Positions 10,697-23,178 of a stretch of DNA of 64,000 nucleotides are shown piece after piece. The DNA is from Gautieria morchelliformis. Its lineage: Eukaryota; Basidiomycota; Agaricomycetes; Gomphales; Gomphaceae. The stretch is taken from the NCBI GenBank assembly GCA_015179125.1, contig WHVA01000226.1, positions 62,001-126,000 on the forward strand, in the 5' to 3' direction. Made by a program: the position numbers and the translations under genes. Position 1 is the stretch's first letter. Each line of letters begins with the position of its first letter. The notes under the pieces were generated by a model. That model saw only the letters and a program-made list of their open reading frames with translations. It did no database searches and was not told where the DNA came from.

Positions 10697-11230
10697 TTTC
10701 GCAGAACCATCTCAGAAAGCTTGGGGTTTGGCATGGAAATTCAACATGCACTGGAGAAGGAAACCTCAGAGTTTCCTCGGGTCCAAACTGTCAAATTGGT
10801 CGGGTTCCCGAAGTTTCGCCTTTGAATCGGCATGATCTCCTCCACCGAGTCCATTGTCGGCGAGCTTTTCCAAAGCCGTGAGCATATGGCGCCCAACCTG
10901 TTCCTTGCCATCTGCCTCTGCATTCGGGTTGGGGTTTCGTCTCGGGGCCTCTGCATCGGGATCAGAATTGTGCTCGGGACCGGAGTCGTTATTGCCGCCA
11001 TGACCACCTCTGGGGTCGCTAGGGTTGGGGGACTCACCGCGGGGATCCTCGGGAACCTCACTGATATGTCCGTGACCGACACCTATAACTCGGTGTCAAG
11101 ATGAGTTCGAAGATGGAGGGGGGTTGTCGTAGCGGTGACGGAATGGGGGGTTTTTGGGGCGGTGTGAAGCACTTCGTGCACGGCGGGCCTCTATGGTTGG
11201 GGTGACGCGGCTACCGCGGGCATGGGTGTA

Positions 11231-14200
11231 AGATCTAGTGATAGGCATACGTAAATGCATCATTGGTATATGGAGCTGTGACCCTTTCGGCCTTGGCAGG
11301 GGCTGGACCAAAATGGTCAGTCAAAAGTTCCTTGGCAACCACCTTGGCGTCCTTGACTGCATTTGGCAACTTGCTAACGAAGTCAGTCTTGGCACACCAC
11401 TCATTATATTTCCCCTGAATGTGTAGATATCGTATTATCAATTGAATTAGTATATCTGAGTCAAATGACACACCTCATGCATTGACTGCACATGGCGATG
11501 CAGTGTAGAGACATCGTGAACGAAAGTTATTTTCTGCCGGCTATGCTTGCTAGTTCTAAAGTCAGCGATCGTGGTGTCTCTGGGTGGGGCTGTTCAGACG
11601 CACCGGCACAACTTGCAATCCATTACCTTTTTCCCCATTTGCTCATGCAGATTGTCAAAAAAAAACTGTATGTCTACAGTACTGTCATGACGCGTTCATT
11701 TCCCATACTCAGATGCTCAGTTTTCCTATTTTCTCACTCCACCTTCGTGTTCTTTCCAATCGCCATCGCCATGTTCAGCAACCAATTCTCGCTGTTCGTG
11801 CCAATTACCATAGCCACACCATCAAACGCACGATCGACGTCTTTGGACTGAATCAGCAGTCATCGCTGGGTCTACCACCTCCTCTGCGCAACCCTCTTCC
11901 GATGGCGTTCGGGTAATTGGATTGTCATGACCTGTGTATTTCCTGCACCTTGTTATCCCCATTTCCCCTTTCGCTACTCCTCTTCCGTGTTCGCTCGTCT
12001 TCACCCTCCACCTCGACCTGTCCTCCTCTATGTCACCTCTGTTTGCCCCTCCTCGCATTTCGCCGAATGATCATTCGCTGCTCGCATCATTCGCCAACAG
12101 GCACACCATCAAATCACGATCGACATCCCTCTCCAGCATGATGGCTTGTCAGTAACTCTATCAGCTTCTCGATCCAACCCCTTTTGGTGTTCATATGAGC
12201 ATGGGTGTGTTCGCGGGACGTCCTACCTGTGGGTCGTGTGGGATCAACCCAGTAGATGAAGAACCCGTGCAGGGCAGGGTATATGCGGGCCCCAAGACAT
12301 GATTTCGTACATAGGTGTCTTCGCCACCTTCACCCTCCGTCGTTTCATGTTCTCCCTCTTCTCTCATTCTATTGTATGTTTATTTCATCTATGTTGTATC
12401 ACGACTGCGCACCCCTATCCAACCCTGACTCACAACGGCCTCTTTCCTATTCGCTGATACCTTACGAGCATTTGATATAAGTAGTTTACATTTGCATCTA
12501 TATTCCCCAGTTCAACTATCATACATCGTCCATCTTGTGCAGCTTTGACCTCGCCGTGGTCATCATCTTAAGCCTTCTCTTGGAGATTTCCATCTTCGAC
12601 TAGCAGAGGACTTAGGCATCACTGGTGAGTTCTCATACTTCATCTTCGTTACCTTAGCCTTCAAACCATTTTCTGTGCTGTTGGCGAAGGGCTCCGAAGG
12701 AGCACCTTCGCCAGCGAAGGGATTGTCGAGACTTAGACAGCCCTTCCGTGAGACCTTGCACGTTAATCGTCAAGAGCCACAGGTGATTTCGCTTAACTGT
12801 AGATAGGGTGAGCCCTGTTTAGGCAAACCCTCTTACCTTGTGAACATTCATTGGTTCACCTATTCGCCGAACGGCATACTTATTCGCACAAGTCATTCGG
12901 GCATTCACTGTGTTCACTAATACACAATATTAACGCCTGAAAACCAATCTTGACAAGTACACTCTTTATTCTTCTTGGCGCCTGCCTCGGGTAGATCCTC
13001 TATTCCATCGAGATCTTTGAGCAGCAAACTGATGAAAATAGTAGTTAGGATACACACCACTGTCATAGTTAACAGTACTCACCTGGAGAAGTTGTAAGAA
13101 TGTTTTAACCGATTCCCACTCTCCAGGGGTTAGAGCAAGCTTCATCAGTTTCATAGATTTCATGTGATCCTTCTCGAGGTGGGCGATTTCGAGCACAAAG
13201 TGGTTGATGTGCTAAACAAGCTGTCAGAATTAGCATTACTTATGAAATCCAATACATACCTCTCTGTTGCGATTGGCCCTATCAAGCATGATGTATGTCG
13301 ATGACCAGCGAACTACCATATCGAGCAATAGCGTCATGGGATGCTTGACATCATGCCGCCGCTGAAGTCTCTGAAATATGTCCTTGCGCTTGGCTGAGGA
13401 CTGCTCCTACTCACTCCTATCAGCATCTGGAAGACATTAAAGAAACCCAAATACTCACTTTGACACAGATCGCACGGATGAGACCCACAGCATCTCGTTT
13501 TACTGCATTTGTGTCAGGGATGTGCTCATCCGGTCATTCAGGATCATAATGCGGGGCCTTGGAGTGTGTCGATAAAACTGCCTGCATGGCCAGGTTGATG
13601 CAGTGGGCCAGGCATCTGAAACAGTCAACACTGGCCTGAAAGCACTGAACCTGATGCGATGTTCCACTGGACAGTATTTTTCCCCCGTGCATTCCTCAAT
13701 GCCACGTGATAACTCCTCCATCATGGTGGAGTTGTTGCTGGCATTGCCACATGTCACCCAACCGATCTATTATGACATAGATTAGAGTGACAGTAAAACA
13801 AGACCGAGACGCCTACCTGAATGTGCGCCATTGAGCCGCATAAAACTGAGGAGAGCATTCTGCCCGGTAACTGCGAAGTATCCATCCACATTTGATGCTT
13901 GCCATGCATCACACGTGCATGAGATCAAGCCTCGAAGATTGGGGCTCTAGAAATAGCGCTGAAGTTAATTACTTTTAATTGAAATCATTTAACTCACAAA
14001 AAATCGCGATTTGAGATCGCGCAAGTGCCCCTGGAATATTTGTATTACCTCCAAGTGAGCCAGCTTGGGACCAGGAAGGTTGACGGTCTCCTTGGAGCAT
14101 GACACCATTACCAACATCTCCTTGAAGTGTGGGTTATCGAAGACAGTCACAGGCTAATCACAATGAGATTAGAGTAGTGAAATCTGTGATGTGAAACATT

Positions 14201-14916
14201 AACATCCCTGATCGGTTGCAATCTTGGCGCCTGCCTCGGGTAGATCCTCTATTCCATCGAGATCTTTGAGCCAGCCTTCCGGGTGTGCCTCGTCATGAAT
14301 AAGCGTGGCGGGTGGTAAGTCAGGGACATCTGTATCTTATCAGTACCCGATATATCAATGATGTGAATACACAATACGCACCAGGCACATCCTCAATCGC
14401 AACATCCCTTTCTTTTCCTTTACCACTCGACTTGCTCCCTGGATTTTTTGGCAAGTGCTCTTGTTTCTTGTTCTTTGGTGGTTCTTGCTCAACGTCGCCT
14501 GACCTTTTGTTGGCATGTTTTGGCTGGCCTGGCACCTTCACTACATTACTGGGATCGAGAAGTGCTGCACTCACCGATGATGAGGTTGATCCTGCACCAA
14601 TTAAAAGCAGTTCAGGCCGAGTGGTTCCATGGGACTCATTGGAGGATGGGTGTGGTGGAGGAAAGCAAAAAAATTAGTGTATTAGGATTTGGGTACCTGG
14701 TAGATACTTTTTTGGTAGATAGAGTACATATGTATCTAGTTTTGGGCGACGATCCTCGATGGCGGCAACGATCGAGGTTCCCACCCAAAAGCCTCGGGCT
14801 TAAGGGCCGGGCTCGGGCTTCCCAGATCTCAAGCCCAGCCCTTGCAGTGGGCTTTTTGAGGCTTGGGCCTGGCTCAGGCTCAGCCCGGGCTTAAGCCCAA
14901 CCCAGGAGACCACAAT
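11231..14916 (-). mobile_element. hAT-1: hAT DNA transposon, rearranged and interrupted
   Basis: Minus-strand pieces match fungal hAT transposases: an N-terminal region with LLDPSNVVKVPGQPKHANKR (14.3-14.6 kb); a middle part with CDAWQASNVDGYFAV, RCLAHCINLAMQAVL and LTPGEWESVKTFLQLLQ, the last ending at a GTGAGT donor with a CTAAC branch site and CAG acceptor (12.97-14.2 kb); and a BED-type zinc finger with YNEWCAKTDFVSKLPNAVKD (11.23-11.68 kb). The BED part lies downstream of the catalytic part, the reverse of the normal order, and a stretch of about 48 bp occurs at both 12974-13025 and 14223-14272. The right end has G/C-rich GGGCTT/AAGCCC repeats as in hAT-2. It is interrupted by S1 and not functional. 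Confidence 0.8.
11683..12955. mobile_element. S1: solo LTR, 1273 bp
   Basis: It starts TGTCATGACG and ends CAATCTTGACA, with AGTAC on both sides (11678-11682 and 12956-12960), a clean 5-bp TSD. It shares long blocks with S5 (54012-55603), including the stretch around 12230-12310 and the U5-side region around 12560-12780. It is rich in GCGAA/TTCGC. A strong hairpin (GGCGAAGG with CCTTCGCC, inner stem GCTCC/GGAGC) lies at 12683-12712. No coding sequence. Orientation is tentatively +, by the run of T-rich U3 then R/U5-like sequence. Confidence 0.85.
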
Positions 14917-15974
14917 ACAATGGGGATCATGGTCAGTCATGACAACTAGGCTGTACCAGGCTATGCTCAGCTGTGCTAAGCAGTGCTCTTAGTAATTATG
15001 GCTACAGAGCCCTAATTGGCTCAGAACTGCTTACTCAGCTTCTGAGTGCCAAATACATGGTTATCTGTGATACAGCCTCAATGACTCAACCAATCCAGGC
15101 ACACCTTGGTGAGTCAGGAGTACATGACTCAGCCAAGCTGTGCCAGGGCACATGACCCTTTTCAGTGAGTCATTCCTGACAAATCAAGCTCTGATTGGTA
15201 GGAAGCATGGTAGAGTCCCCTGGAAACAGCCAGTTTCTTCCAACCCTTTCTTCCATCTTCCTCAAGCTTCTTCCCCCATTCCATTAATAGATAGAAGGTT
15301 CTACCTGCTTACTAAGCCCCTGTACATTACAATATAAAAGGAGGCCCTATGCCTGCCCTTTAAGCAATCAATCTACCCATCTTCTATCCTACACAGCTTG
15401 TGTGACTTGCACATCTTACCTAAGTTCCTAACCCGAACTAGAATACTACTCTTGCTTAGAGTAACTATTCTTAGTTAAGTAGTTGCTTTACTGCTTAGCC
15501 AGTGAGGTTGGCAATCGATTTTCTTGTCAATTAGCACTCCAATACCCGAGACGAGCTGTTCAGGTGATTTTCCTGTTCAGTGACGTTCACAAGTCAAGTC
15601 AAGTTGTGCGCGCCACTTCACATTACTCTCTCGTTATTGCAGTGCATTGACGTTGGTCGACCCAATCCACTTGCAAACTCTCCTGCGGCGCCTATTCCCT
15701 CTTTATTAAAAGGAATACTCTTGGACCGCAATAGTGTCCTTGAACCTACACACTCTTTTAGTTTATTGTTCAGTGCAGCTAAGAAACACATTGCCTTCCA
15801 GCTGTAATAACTTGGACTAGTTATTACACAGATTGCAACCAAGGTACAAATATTAAATTATTTCCGGAGTTGTGCTGCTGCATTGAACTGGTATTCTACT
15901 AGTCGTGTAAACAACACGTTCTGATAGACAGAGGCGTTAGCAATAACACCAAAGTCTTGAAGGGTTCCAAAACA
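14917..15974 (+). repeat. Truncated LTR of the G4 family
   Basis: From ACAATGGGG to AAGGGTTCCAAAACA this matches the 3' two thirds of the G4 LTRs (for example 23013-24109), including the TGACTCA cluster (15080-15170) and a TATA-like ATATAAAAGG near 15330. The 5' third is absent and hAT-1 terminal sequence abuts it. Its right end abuts G3 sequence at 15975. It is probably all that is left of an older G4-family insertion into G3. Confidence 0.8.
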
Positions 15975-18189
15975 GTCATCCATGATGGCGTCCTCTAGTG
16001 ATTCCGATACGACGATGTCGTCATCGTATGGGGCCGGTGGAGCACGCGACTCCGCCGTAGCCACCTCCACGTCCACGGGGGTGGTTGGGTGCGGTGGCTC
16101 TACCTCACCACTGGTGGGGGCTTTCGCTTGGTCGGCGAGGCCGGTGTCCTCGCAGAGTATGGCCTCGATGGCTGGGTTATCAGCCTGGGGAGGAGGCCAC
16201 ACTGGAGGCATATAAAAATTTCCTGGTCTGAAAAACTGTTCAAAAAACTGTAAAGATATTCCAAAATTTTTTAGTGTTTTTAATGTAAAAAAACTTTAAC
16301 AAAATTTTGTGTTTTGTTAGAATTTGTTGAGCAAGAAAATTGTAAAAAAGTTTAAAGTTTTTTGCAGGGTTTTTTATGTCTTTTTATAAGTTTCTTTGTG
16401 AAAACACAAAGAAACCCATAAAAAACCCTGAAAAAAACTTTGAATTTCTTTACAATTTTCTTGCCCAACAAATTCTAATAAAAACACAAAATTTTATTCT
16501 AGTTTTTTTTACATAAAAAAACACTAAAAATATTTGGAAAATCTTTACAGTTTTTTCAACAGTTTTTCAGACAAGAAAGCTTTTATATGCCTGCAGTGCC
16601 AGATGCTTGCAAGCTCTTGATCGAGCTGAGCGTGAGTGAGCAGTAGTGGCACCGCCGCCCTCACATGGCTGGTCTCAAGGATCTTTTGTTGACCCTCCCG
16701 GGCGGCGGCACTGAATGCCGCGCCAGTGAGACTGCGTTGAACATAGTGTTCAATGCGAGCCACTCACTCGCAAGTGACACTGGCATAGCGGGCCAGCCAT
16801 CGTGCGATCTTGGCGAGCGGGATGTCTGGGCCAGCTCAGCCTCTCACGGGATATGGACCCGTGATGGACAGCCGCAGGCTGGTGCTCTGTGGTGTCAGGC
16901 ATTCCCTGGCATCGACGAAGCTCGACCATTGGTTGGTTGAGCCGAACAAGTCGAGGAGTCTCGACTTGAGGTGACACAATGCCTTTGACTCGGGGCGCGA
17001 GGGCCTTCAACCACATCCAGACGTCCATGTCTTCGAGGTTGAGGGTTCCATCCACGTTGTCGTGGATGGCAGAAGGAATTCCTTTGGGGTTGTGTATCCA
17101 ATCCTTCAGTATGGCCGCGATGTTGAGTGGGTGCCGCTCACTATCAGGAAGCAATCCCGTTTGGGATTACGAGCGCGTTGCTCATGCTTGATGCGCTTGA
17201 ACACACCGATCATCTCACGTGTGCGCAGGAACTGCGGCATGTCCTTCGCGCGTGTTTGGAGCTCGACGAAGCGTGCATCGTCGAGCGGGCAGATGTCGTA
17301 CCATTGAGTATGCCATTGCTGTGCCTTTCCTACTGGCCATGGTAGGAAGCCCGTCTTAGAGATCGGCGGGTCTCTGAGTGGTATGATCACTCCCTCCCCT
17401 GGGTAGGGAGGGTGAACTGTCCCCACCGGTGGTGGCAGGTCCGCGTGAGGCCCAATGTACTGGGTCTCGACCAATGCCACCTGCCGTTGTAGGCAGGGTA
17501 GTTGAAAGTGTGCGATGGTGACGCCGCCAGGTATGCGCTGATCGCACTTTCCCTTGCAATGGCTAGGCCATTGACCGTGTTGGGGGTGTTGTGCAATTTC
17601 TTGCGCTTCTTTTTTGGCTGCTCAGCCATATGCTGAGCTCTGTCCGGCTCGTACGTCTTCCAGATGGAGGAGTCGGACTCCCATCCGTCCGGGACACTGT
17701 ACGCCATGCTGGATGGTGCGCTCCGCCCCTCTGTTGACGTCGGGGTGGGAGCTGATAATCGGGAAGCCAGTCCTGAGGCTGCGGGTGCTGGCAAGGGTGC
17801 TGTTGCGTGAGGTGATGAAGGGCCGGCCACTGGGTCTGTGGCCGGGTCATGGCATGGCCTTTTTGAGGCTGCATGTGTGAGCTGGAGCACCTTCAGCTGC
17901 TCCTCGAGCTCTTTTACTTTGGCGCGCTCGACTTCGAGCGCGTGTTCTAAGTCCTTGACCTCTTTTTTGAGGTCATGAACGTCCCGCAGGGGCTCCACTT
18001 GCGCGATGCCCGCCATCCCCAGGCCGTGTTGACGGCGTCGCCAATGTCTTCATCCTTCAGCTTCACCTTGTGGGTTCCTGTCATGGCCCGTAAGTGTGCG
18101 GCGTAAGCTGCGCAGGTATCGCAGTCGTCCGGGTGGACGATTGCCAGTGCGTCTTCCCATCCTACGATCATCCATTGTTCCTGATCCAC
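15975..18189 (-). pseudogene. G3 accessory region downstream of the chromodomain (fossil)
   Basis: Minus-strand coding sequence after the chromodomain holds an N-terminal stretch with EQWMIVGWEDALAIVHPDDC, a coiled coil (heptad pattern in VHDLKKEVKDLEHALEVERA, about 17.9 kb), a proline/serine-rich linker, and then LPWPVGKAQQWHTQWYDICP and FLRTREMIGVFKRIKHEQRA, a block I have seen in many agaricomycete retroelement proteins. It ends with an acidic, proline-rich piece (about 15.98-16.21 kb). Function is unknown; the coiled coil suggests a gag-like or assembly role, which is inference. The MITE lies within it. Broken. Confidence 0.55.
16213..16585. mobile_element. Foldback MITE, 373 bp, TA target
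   Basis: The stretch is an almost complete palindrome. The left arm (TCTGAAAAACTGTT, AAAATTTTGTGTTTT, AACAAATTC-type blocks in reverse) is mirrored by the right arm (AACAGTTTTTCAGA, AAAACACAAAATTTT), with the centre near 16400 at TTTGTG..CACAAAG. It begins TAAAAATTTCC and ends GCTTTTA, flanked by TA on each side (16211-16212, 16586-16587), as for Tc1/mariner-like MITEs. It is strongly A+T-rich within G+C-rich G3 and contains no ORF. Confidence 0.85.
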
Positions 18190-18413
18190 TGGAGTTCATA
18201 GGATGTCGGCAGCCCCTTGTCTCGGGGCTGTTGAGCATGTCTCAGACATTGACGGATCAACGTCCATTCCATCTTTCGATGGCATCATCTTCATTGGGAG
18301 ATGATGGTGGTGGTGGTTGCTTCCAAGAAGCGATGCACCTCGGAAAGATCCAAGGTGAAATTTTAACCACGCCAAGGCCAGCATGTCACGTGGTGTGCAC
18401 ATGATTGACCCGT

Positions 18414-19683
18414 CTATCGGCGCTTGGGGAGGTTGCGTGGCTTGCCCACCCCCCAGAGCTCTAGATAGCTATCTAGAGCTTCAAGATCCTTGCACGACGA
18501 CATGGGCTCCCATGTCACATTGCCTAGGGTCCAGCGGACCTGGAACTCCAGGTCCGTCGAGTTTATCCATTGATGTGCGATAATCTCGTCAATGAGCCAC
18601 TCCTCGTCGTCATTTGCTCCAAAGTCATAAAATGACTTGGCCTCACGACGAGGGAACAATTCATCATTGTTAGCCTCGTATCGTCGTACGAGGCTTGAAT
18701 TGAAGACCGGTGATATACGACGGCTTTTCAGCTCATCGGGGGGCTCAAGGGTCACGGTCAAGGTGTCATTATGCGCCTCGACGATGGGGTATGGTCCGAT
18801 GTACCACGGGACGAGTTTTCTGGCTCTTCCTTCAGCAGAGTCAGGTTTTGGGTTGACAGGTATACACGGTCATTGGCCGCGTACCTGTCACTTGCCGTAC
18901 GTTTCTTGTTCGCATGAAACATTTGCATCACTCAATGCTCGATAATTGCATCGTGTGCCGGCATCAGGTTCCATCTTGCCTGATTGCGAATTGGGCTACC
19001 CCCTTAAATGGGGTGTCCATGGCTATGGGCATGTCAATCCATGGCATATAGCCGTGGTTCAGCTCAAAGGGTGCAAACCCTGTGGTTGCACTGACGTTGT
19101 TGTTGAGGGCGACCTCAACCATTGGGCATTTCAGTGCCCAATCTTTTTGGTCATCCCTGACTACCGTGTGCAATATCTGTCTGATCAATCGGTCTGCGCG
19201 CTCAGTCGCTCCATCCGTTTGGGGATGGAAGGCAGTCAACATGAGGAGCTGTAGTTATTCCAGAAAATAGACATGAGCTTCGAGTCTCTATCCGAGTCAA
19301 TGGAGTCTGGGACTCCATGGAGTCGGACAATTTATTTTAGAAACAGCCAGGCTACTCCCTTGGCTGACACGCTCGTCGTTGTTGGGACAAGGTGGACATG
19401 CAACGTTAGTCGGTCAATGACTACCATCAGGTAGTCACAGTAATTTGATTTGGGCAGGGGCCCCATGAAGTTGATGCCGATCAACTGCCACGGCCTATCC
19501 GGAATGGGTAGGCTGTGTAGTAAACCCTTGGGCCGTTGTGGCCCGGTTTTCGTCATCTGACACTTCACGCACGATGTGCAGAATGACTTGATGTCTGGGC
19601 TCATGCCTGGCCACCAGTATGACCTTCAAACGTAGTTCGATGTCTTCAGATGGCCGAAGTGACCGACTATCTGGTGTGCTCAA
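18414..19683 (-). pseudogene. G3 integrase and chromodomain (fossil)
   Basis: The minus strand shows CVKCQMTKTGPQRPKGLLHS (zinc-binding end), IGINFMGPLPKSNYCDYLMV, then AFHPQTDGATERADRLIRQI and FELNHGYMPW, all typical of the gypsy integrase. A chromodomain-like region follows (EWLIDEIIAHQWINSTDLEF, VRWTLGNVTWEPMSSC). It continues directly into the accessory region. Broken in several places. Confidence 0.78.
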
Positions 19684-20091
19684 TCGATGATGATTTCGAT
19701 CAGCCTCCTTCCCCCTTGAAGAACAGATCAGGGGACGGCGATGATGTCTCTCTTGAGCTGATTCTTTGTCCAGATCAACCTGTCCCAGATACCGAATCTT
19801 GGGTGTGCGTCCGGGTGCTCCATGATCTTAGCGAACATGGGGTCCTTATGGTATACATCTCACAAGACCTTGGACAGGTCTATGCCCTGTTCGACGGTCC
19901 GGCGCAGAGGTGCACCTTTCATTGCCGCAGGCAATGACTCATACATCATTGTTGTCATCATCGTGTGGTGCGACGCCGTTCGTGGGCTTTTGTGAGCCCT
20001 CGTTTAAAGCGGCGGATTCCAATATCCGCACCTCTGTCTTCTCCGCGAGGCGGTTAGACCGTCTTGTCGCTGCTGTTCGCAGCTCAATGTA

Positions 20092-21677
20092 TCAGTCGGT
20101 GGGCAGCAGCTCACCTTCCGGGTCTAAGCGCACGTCTGCATTTACAAAGACGTGGTCCGGGTGACTGTCATCACTCGTGTCACTCTCGTAGTAGCGCGAC
20201 AGGCAGTCTGCTACCTTGTTCTCTACACCGTCAACGTGAACAGTGTTGAAGTTGAAGCGGGATAGAAATTCCCACCATCTGACCTGGCCGTCAGATAGGC
20301 TCTTCTGGGTCTCGAAGTATTCGAGCCCTTTGTGATCTGTGACGAGGGTGAACCTTTGTCCCAGCAGTTTATCCTCCCATTTCATGAGAGCCTTGAGCAC
20401 CGCGATTGTCTCGTGCTCATGAGTCTGGTAGTGTTGCTGAGCAACACTGAACTTCTTTGACAAGAAGCCGGCTGCCAACAGGTTTTCCAGTTGGGGCCCT
20501 GGCTGTAGACCGCACCGACGCCGGCTTTTGACCCGTCGGTGATGACCCAGATTGGTTCTGGGCACCGTGCATTGATTGGACGCAGGATCGGGGCCTTACA
20601 GGCCAATGCCTTAATGATTTGCCAGCATTTGTCTAGCAGCGGAGTCCATTCGAATGGATGGTTGTTACATGCACAGCCCGACAACGGGGTCATGTATGCA
20701 CTAACATCTGGCATGTAATGTGCCAGGTATTGTACTAGCCCGAGGAAACGCTGGACGTTGTTGAACGTCTGCAGCATTCGCCACTTGCAAATGCATTGCA
20801 TCTTATCCTCGTCGGCGTGTACACCTTGGCCATCGATGATGTGGCCGAGGCACTCCATTCGGATGGAATAGAGATCAACCTTTTTCTTTCTCAGAAAAAG
20901 GTGGTTCTTCAGTCTGTCAAAGACAATGTAGAGGTGCTCCTCATGCTCTTGTATCGAGAGCGAGAAAATGAATATATTGTCCATGTAGACATGGATGAAG
21001 CGACCTATGCAGTTGTGGAATATGGCTGTCATCAGCCGTTGGAACATTGATGGGGCGTTGCAGTCTCCCATCTGTATCACTTGGCTCCTGAAGGTGCCAA
21101 GGATCGTGGCAAAGGCAGTCTTTGCTACATGATCCGGATGAATCCGGATCTGCTCGTATGCTTCAGACATATCCATTTTTGTGCGATACCGACAGTGAGC
21201 CATGTCGCTGCGGATGATATCCTGATCTGGGAAGGGTGTAATGTCCTTCACAGTGTTCTCGTTCTGCTGGCGCAGATCAAAGACGGTTTGTGGTGTACCG
21301 TTCTTCTTCGGCACGCACAGCATGGGTATGGCCTGCTGTGAAACTGCCAGGATCCACCACTTTGCAGTGGTGTAGCATTCTATCTTTGCAGACAGTTCTT
21401 CTCGGAAATGTTCAGGGCACTTCGGTAGTCGATACCGCATGTGTTTGTTAGGATCAGTGAGATTGATCTCATGGTTGATCTCCCGCAGCGGTGGGAGTTC
21501 TAATGGGATTCCACTGACTAGGTCAGTGATTCTCTCCATCCACTCCTTGCGGAGGCGAGGGATGTCGTCATCCGTGAGGATGACGGTGGTGGTTGGCTTA
21601 GAAGCCATTAGGCGCTGTGTGCATCTATTAGGTCCCGCGGCGCGTGGAACCACCTTTTTCTTCCCCATCACTTTCAC
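20092..21677 (-). pseudogene. G3 reverse transcriptase and RNase H (fossil)
   Basis: The minus strand reads LPPLREINHEINLTDPNKHM, FRSQVIQMGDCNAPSMFQRL, the RT palm around FIHVYMDNIFIF, the LGHIIDGQGVHADEDK motif, and RNase H with ITDGSKAGVGAVYSQGPNW and VTDHKGLEYFETQKSLSDGQ. The same LPPLRAINHKIHI-type lead-in and MQQGDCNAPTTFQ motif occur in G5, so G3 and G5 belong to one lineage. Broken. Confidence 0.82.
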
Positions 21678-21940
21678 CCTCAGATGAGAGCGCCTCTCCC
21701 TACGATTGTAGGGGGAGCTCGAGGATGAGTCGTTATGTGACTCATCCTCCTGGCTTCAATGAGCCAGGTTTGGCTTCAGCGCCGGGGTGATCCTGCTCAC
21801 CCTTGGCCCCTTGCCCTCATTCGTCGACTCCTTATCGTCGAACGATACCTTGCCCGTGGGGATTATTTTGTTCCCCTTACGGATGGTCCCTGGGCTTGAG
21901 AAGTCCAGGGTGATGCCAAATCTCCTTAGGAACAGTGTCC

Positions 21941-22561
21941 CTAAGATCGCATCATAATATTCGACTTCGCTACGTCGAAATATTCGTTGTATGTTTCACG
22001 ACCAAATTTAATGGTCCTGTTCATCCCATAATTGATAGTGGAACGGCTGCCTATCCAGGCCAGCTGCAGCGTGATTGGCTGCTCCAGGGCAAATGTTTTC
22101 ATCCCTGTGGCTCGCGTGAATACAGGGGATAGTAGTACCCCTTTGCTCCCGCTATCCAGCAGGCAGTGGGCTTTTACGCCATTTATTTCCCAGTACCCCA
22201 AGAGGGTACGGTTTTCACTGCGTGGACACATCAGCCGCGTCCTGTGTTTGCTTCGGTGGTGATACACCAGCTCGGCCGCCTTGTCTGGCGTAACCGATGT
22301 GCGTGCCGCCATGACTTTCGTGGCGGCATCATCTTCCAGCACAATCTTGATCACGCTGGATCTGTAGGCGGTGTCTTCCACCTCTTCGTCCCATTCATAG
22401 TACTGGGACGGTTCAGGATCCCACTCTTCAGCGGGCGCGTCTCCGTTGTCCGGAGATTCGTTGGGTTGGGAATCACCCTCCCCCTCTTCATCAATCTGTT
22501 GAAGAGAATTCTGTCTGAGATCCGCATCCGGATCCTCGTTCTTGTCGTCACCACTGTCCAT
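21941..22561 (-). pseudogene. G3 protease region (fossil)
   Basis: An acidic stretch is followed by HHRSKHRTRLMC and an aspartic protease motif, AHCLLDSGSKGVLLSPVF, with a downstream LQLAWIGSRSTINYGM. This is the retropepsin-like protease that would cut the polyprotein. It is separated from gag by the 20-kb G4 insertion. Confidence 0.75.
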
Positions 22562-23178
22562 ATACCGGACCTAAGCTGTAGGGGAACGGCTGTTCAACCA
22601 ACCAAGGAAGGCTGCTCAACCAGCCCTAGTCTTTTCCTTTTGTCTTGACAACATGTAAAAACACATTTGAAGAATTAACAGTATTTGTATGCTGTTAATA
22701 TAACTGGGGAAAGGCTTTTCAAACATTCCTCTAGTTATCTTATATTTTTCCTTATTTTTCCAAAGTCTCCATGGCTCAAACTACCATTTTTCTGTCATTA
22801 TAGAGTTGTGGGTCCTCTAGCACCCACAACTCTGTTCCGGGCGCTCTATTTCAAACTCCGCTGGGCACCTTGGCGGTGGCCGCATTTTCGGACTTATGGT
22901 CATCCAAGCACCCACAAGTCCGGCAGGATGGCTCCCTCAGTATTTCCAGCTGAGTCCCAAACAGTTGCTATATGCAGCCATAGCAACTGTGCAGCCTGTT
23001 TGGCTTCACCAAACAATGGGGATCATGGTCAGTCATGACAACTAGGCTGTACCAGGCTATGCTCAGCAGTGCTAAGCAGTGCTCTTAGTAATTATGGCTA
23101 CAGAGCCCTAATTGGCTCAGAACTGCTTACTCAGCTTCTGAGTGCCAAATACATGGTTATCTGGAGATACAGCCTCAA

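Larger units (their letters stand above)
8253..11230 (-). mobile_element. G2: Ty3/gypsy retrotransposon, incomplete (fossil)
   Basis: A 3' LTR (8253-8644), an accessory ORF, a chromodomain and integrase, and a gag part are recognisable on the minus strand. The 5' LTR is absent, the central pol domains are not seen, and the element is clearly broken. The LTR start (TGTGAGGGCAACAC) and end (CCCTGACA) resemble those of G1, so the two families are related. The right limit is approximate, where hAT sequence takes over. Confidence 0.8.
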
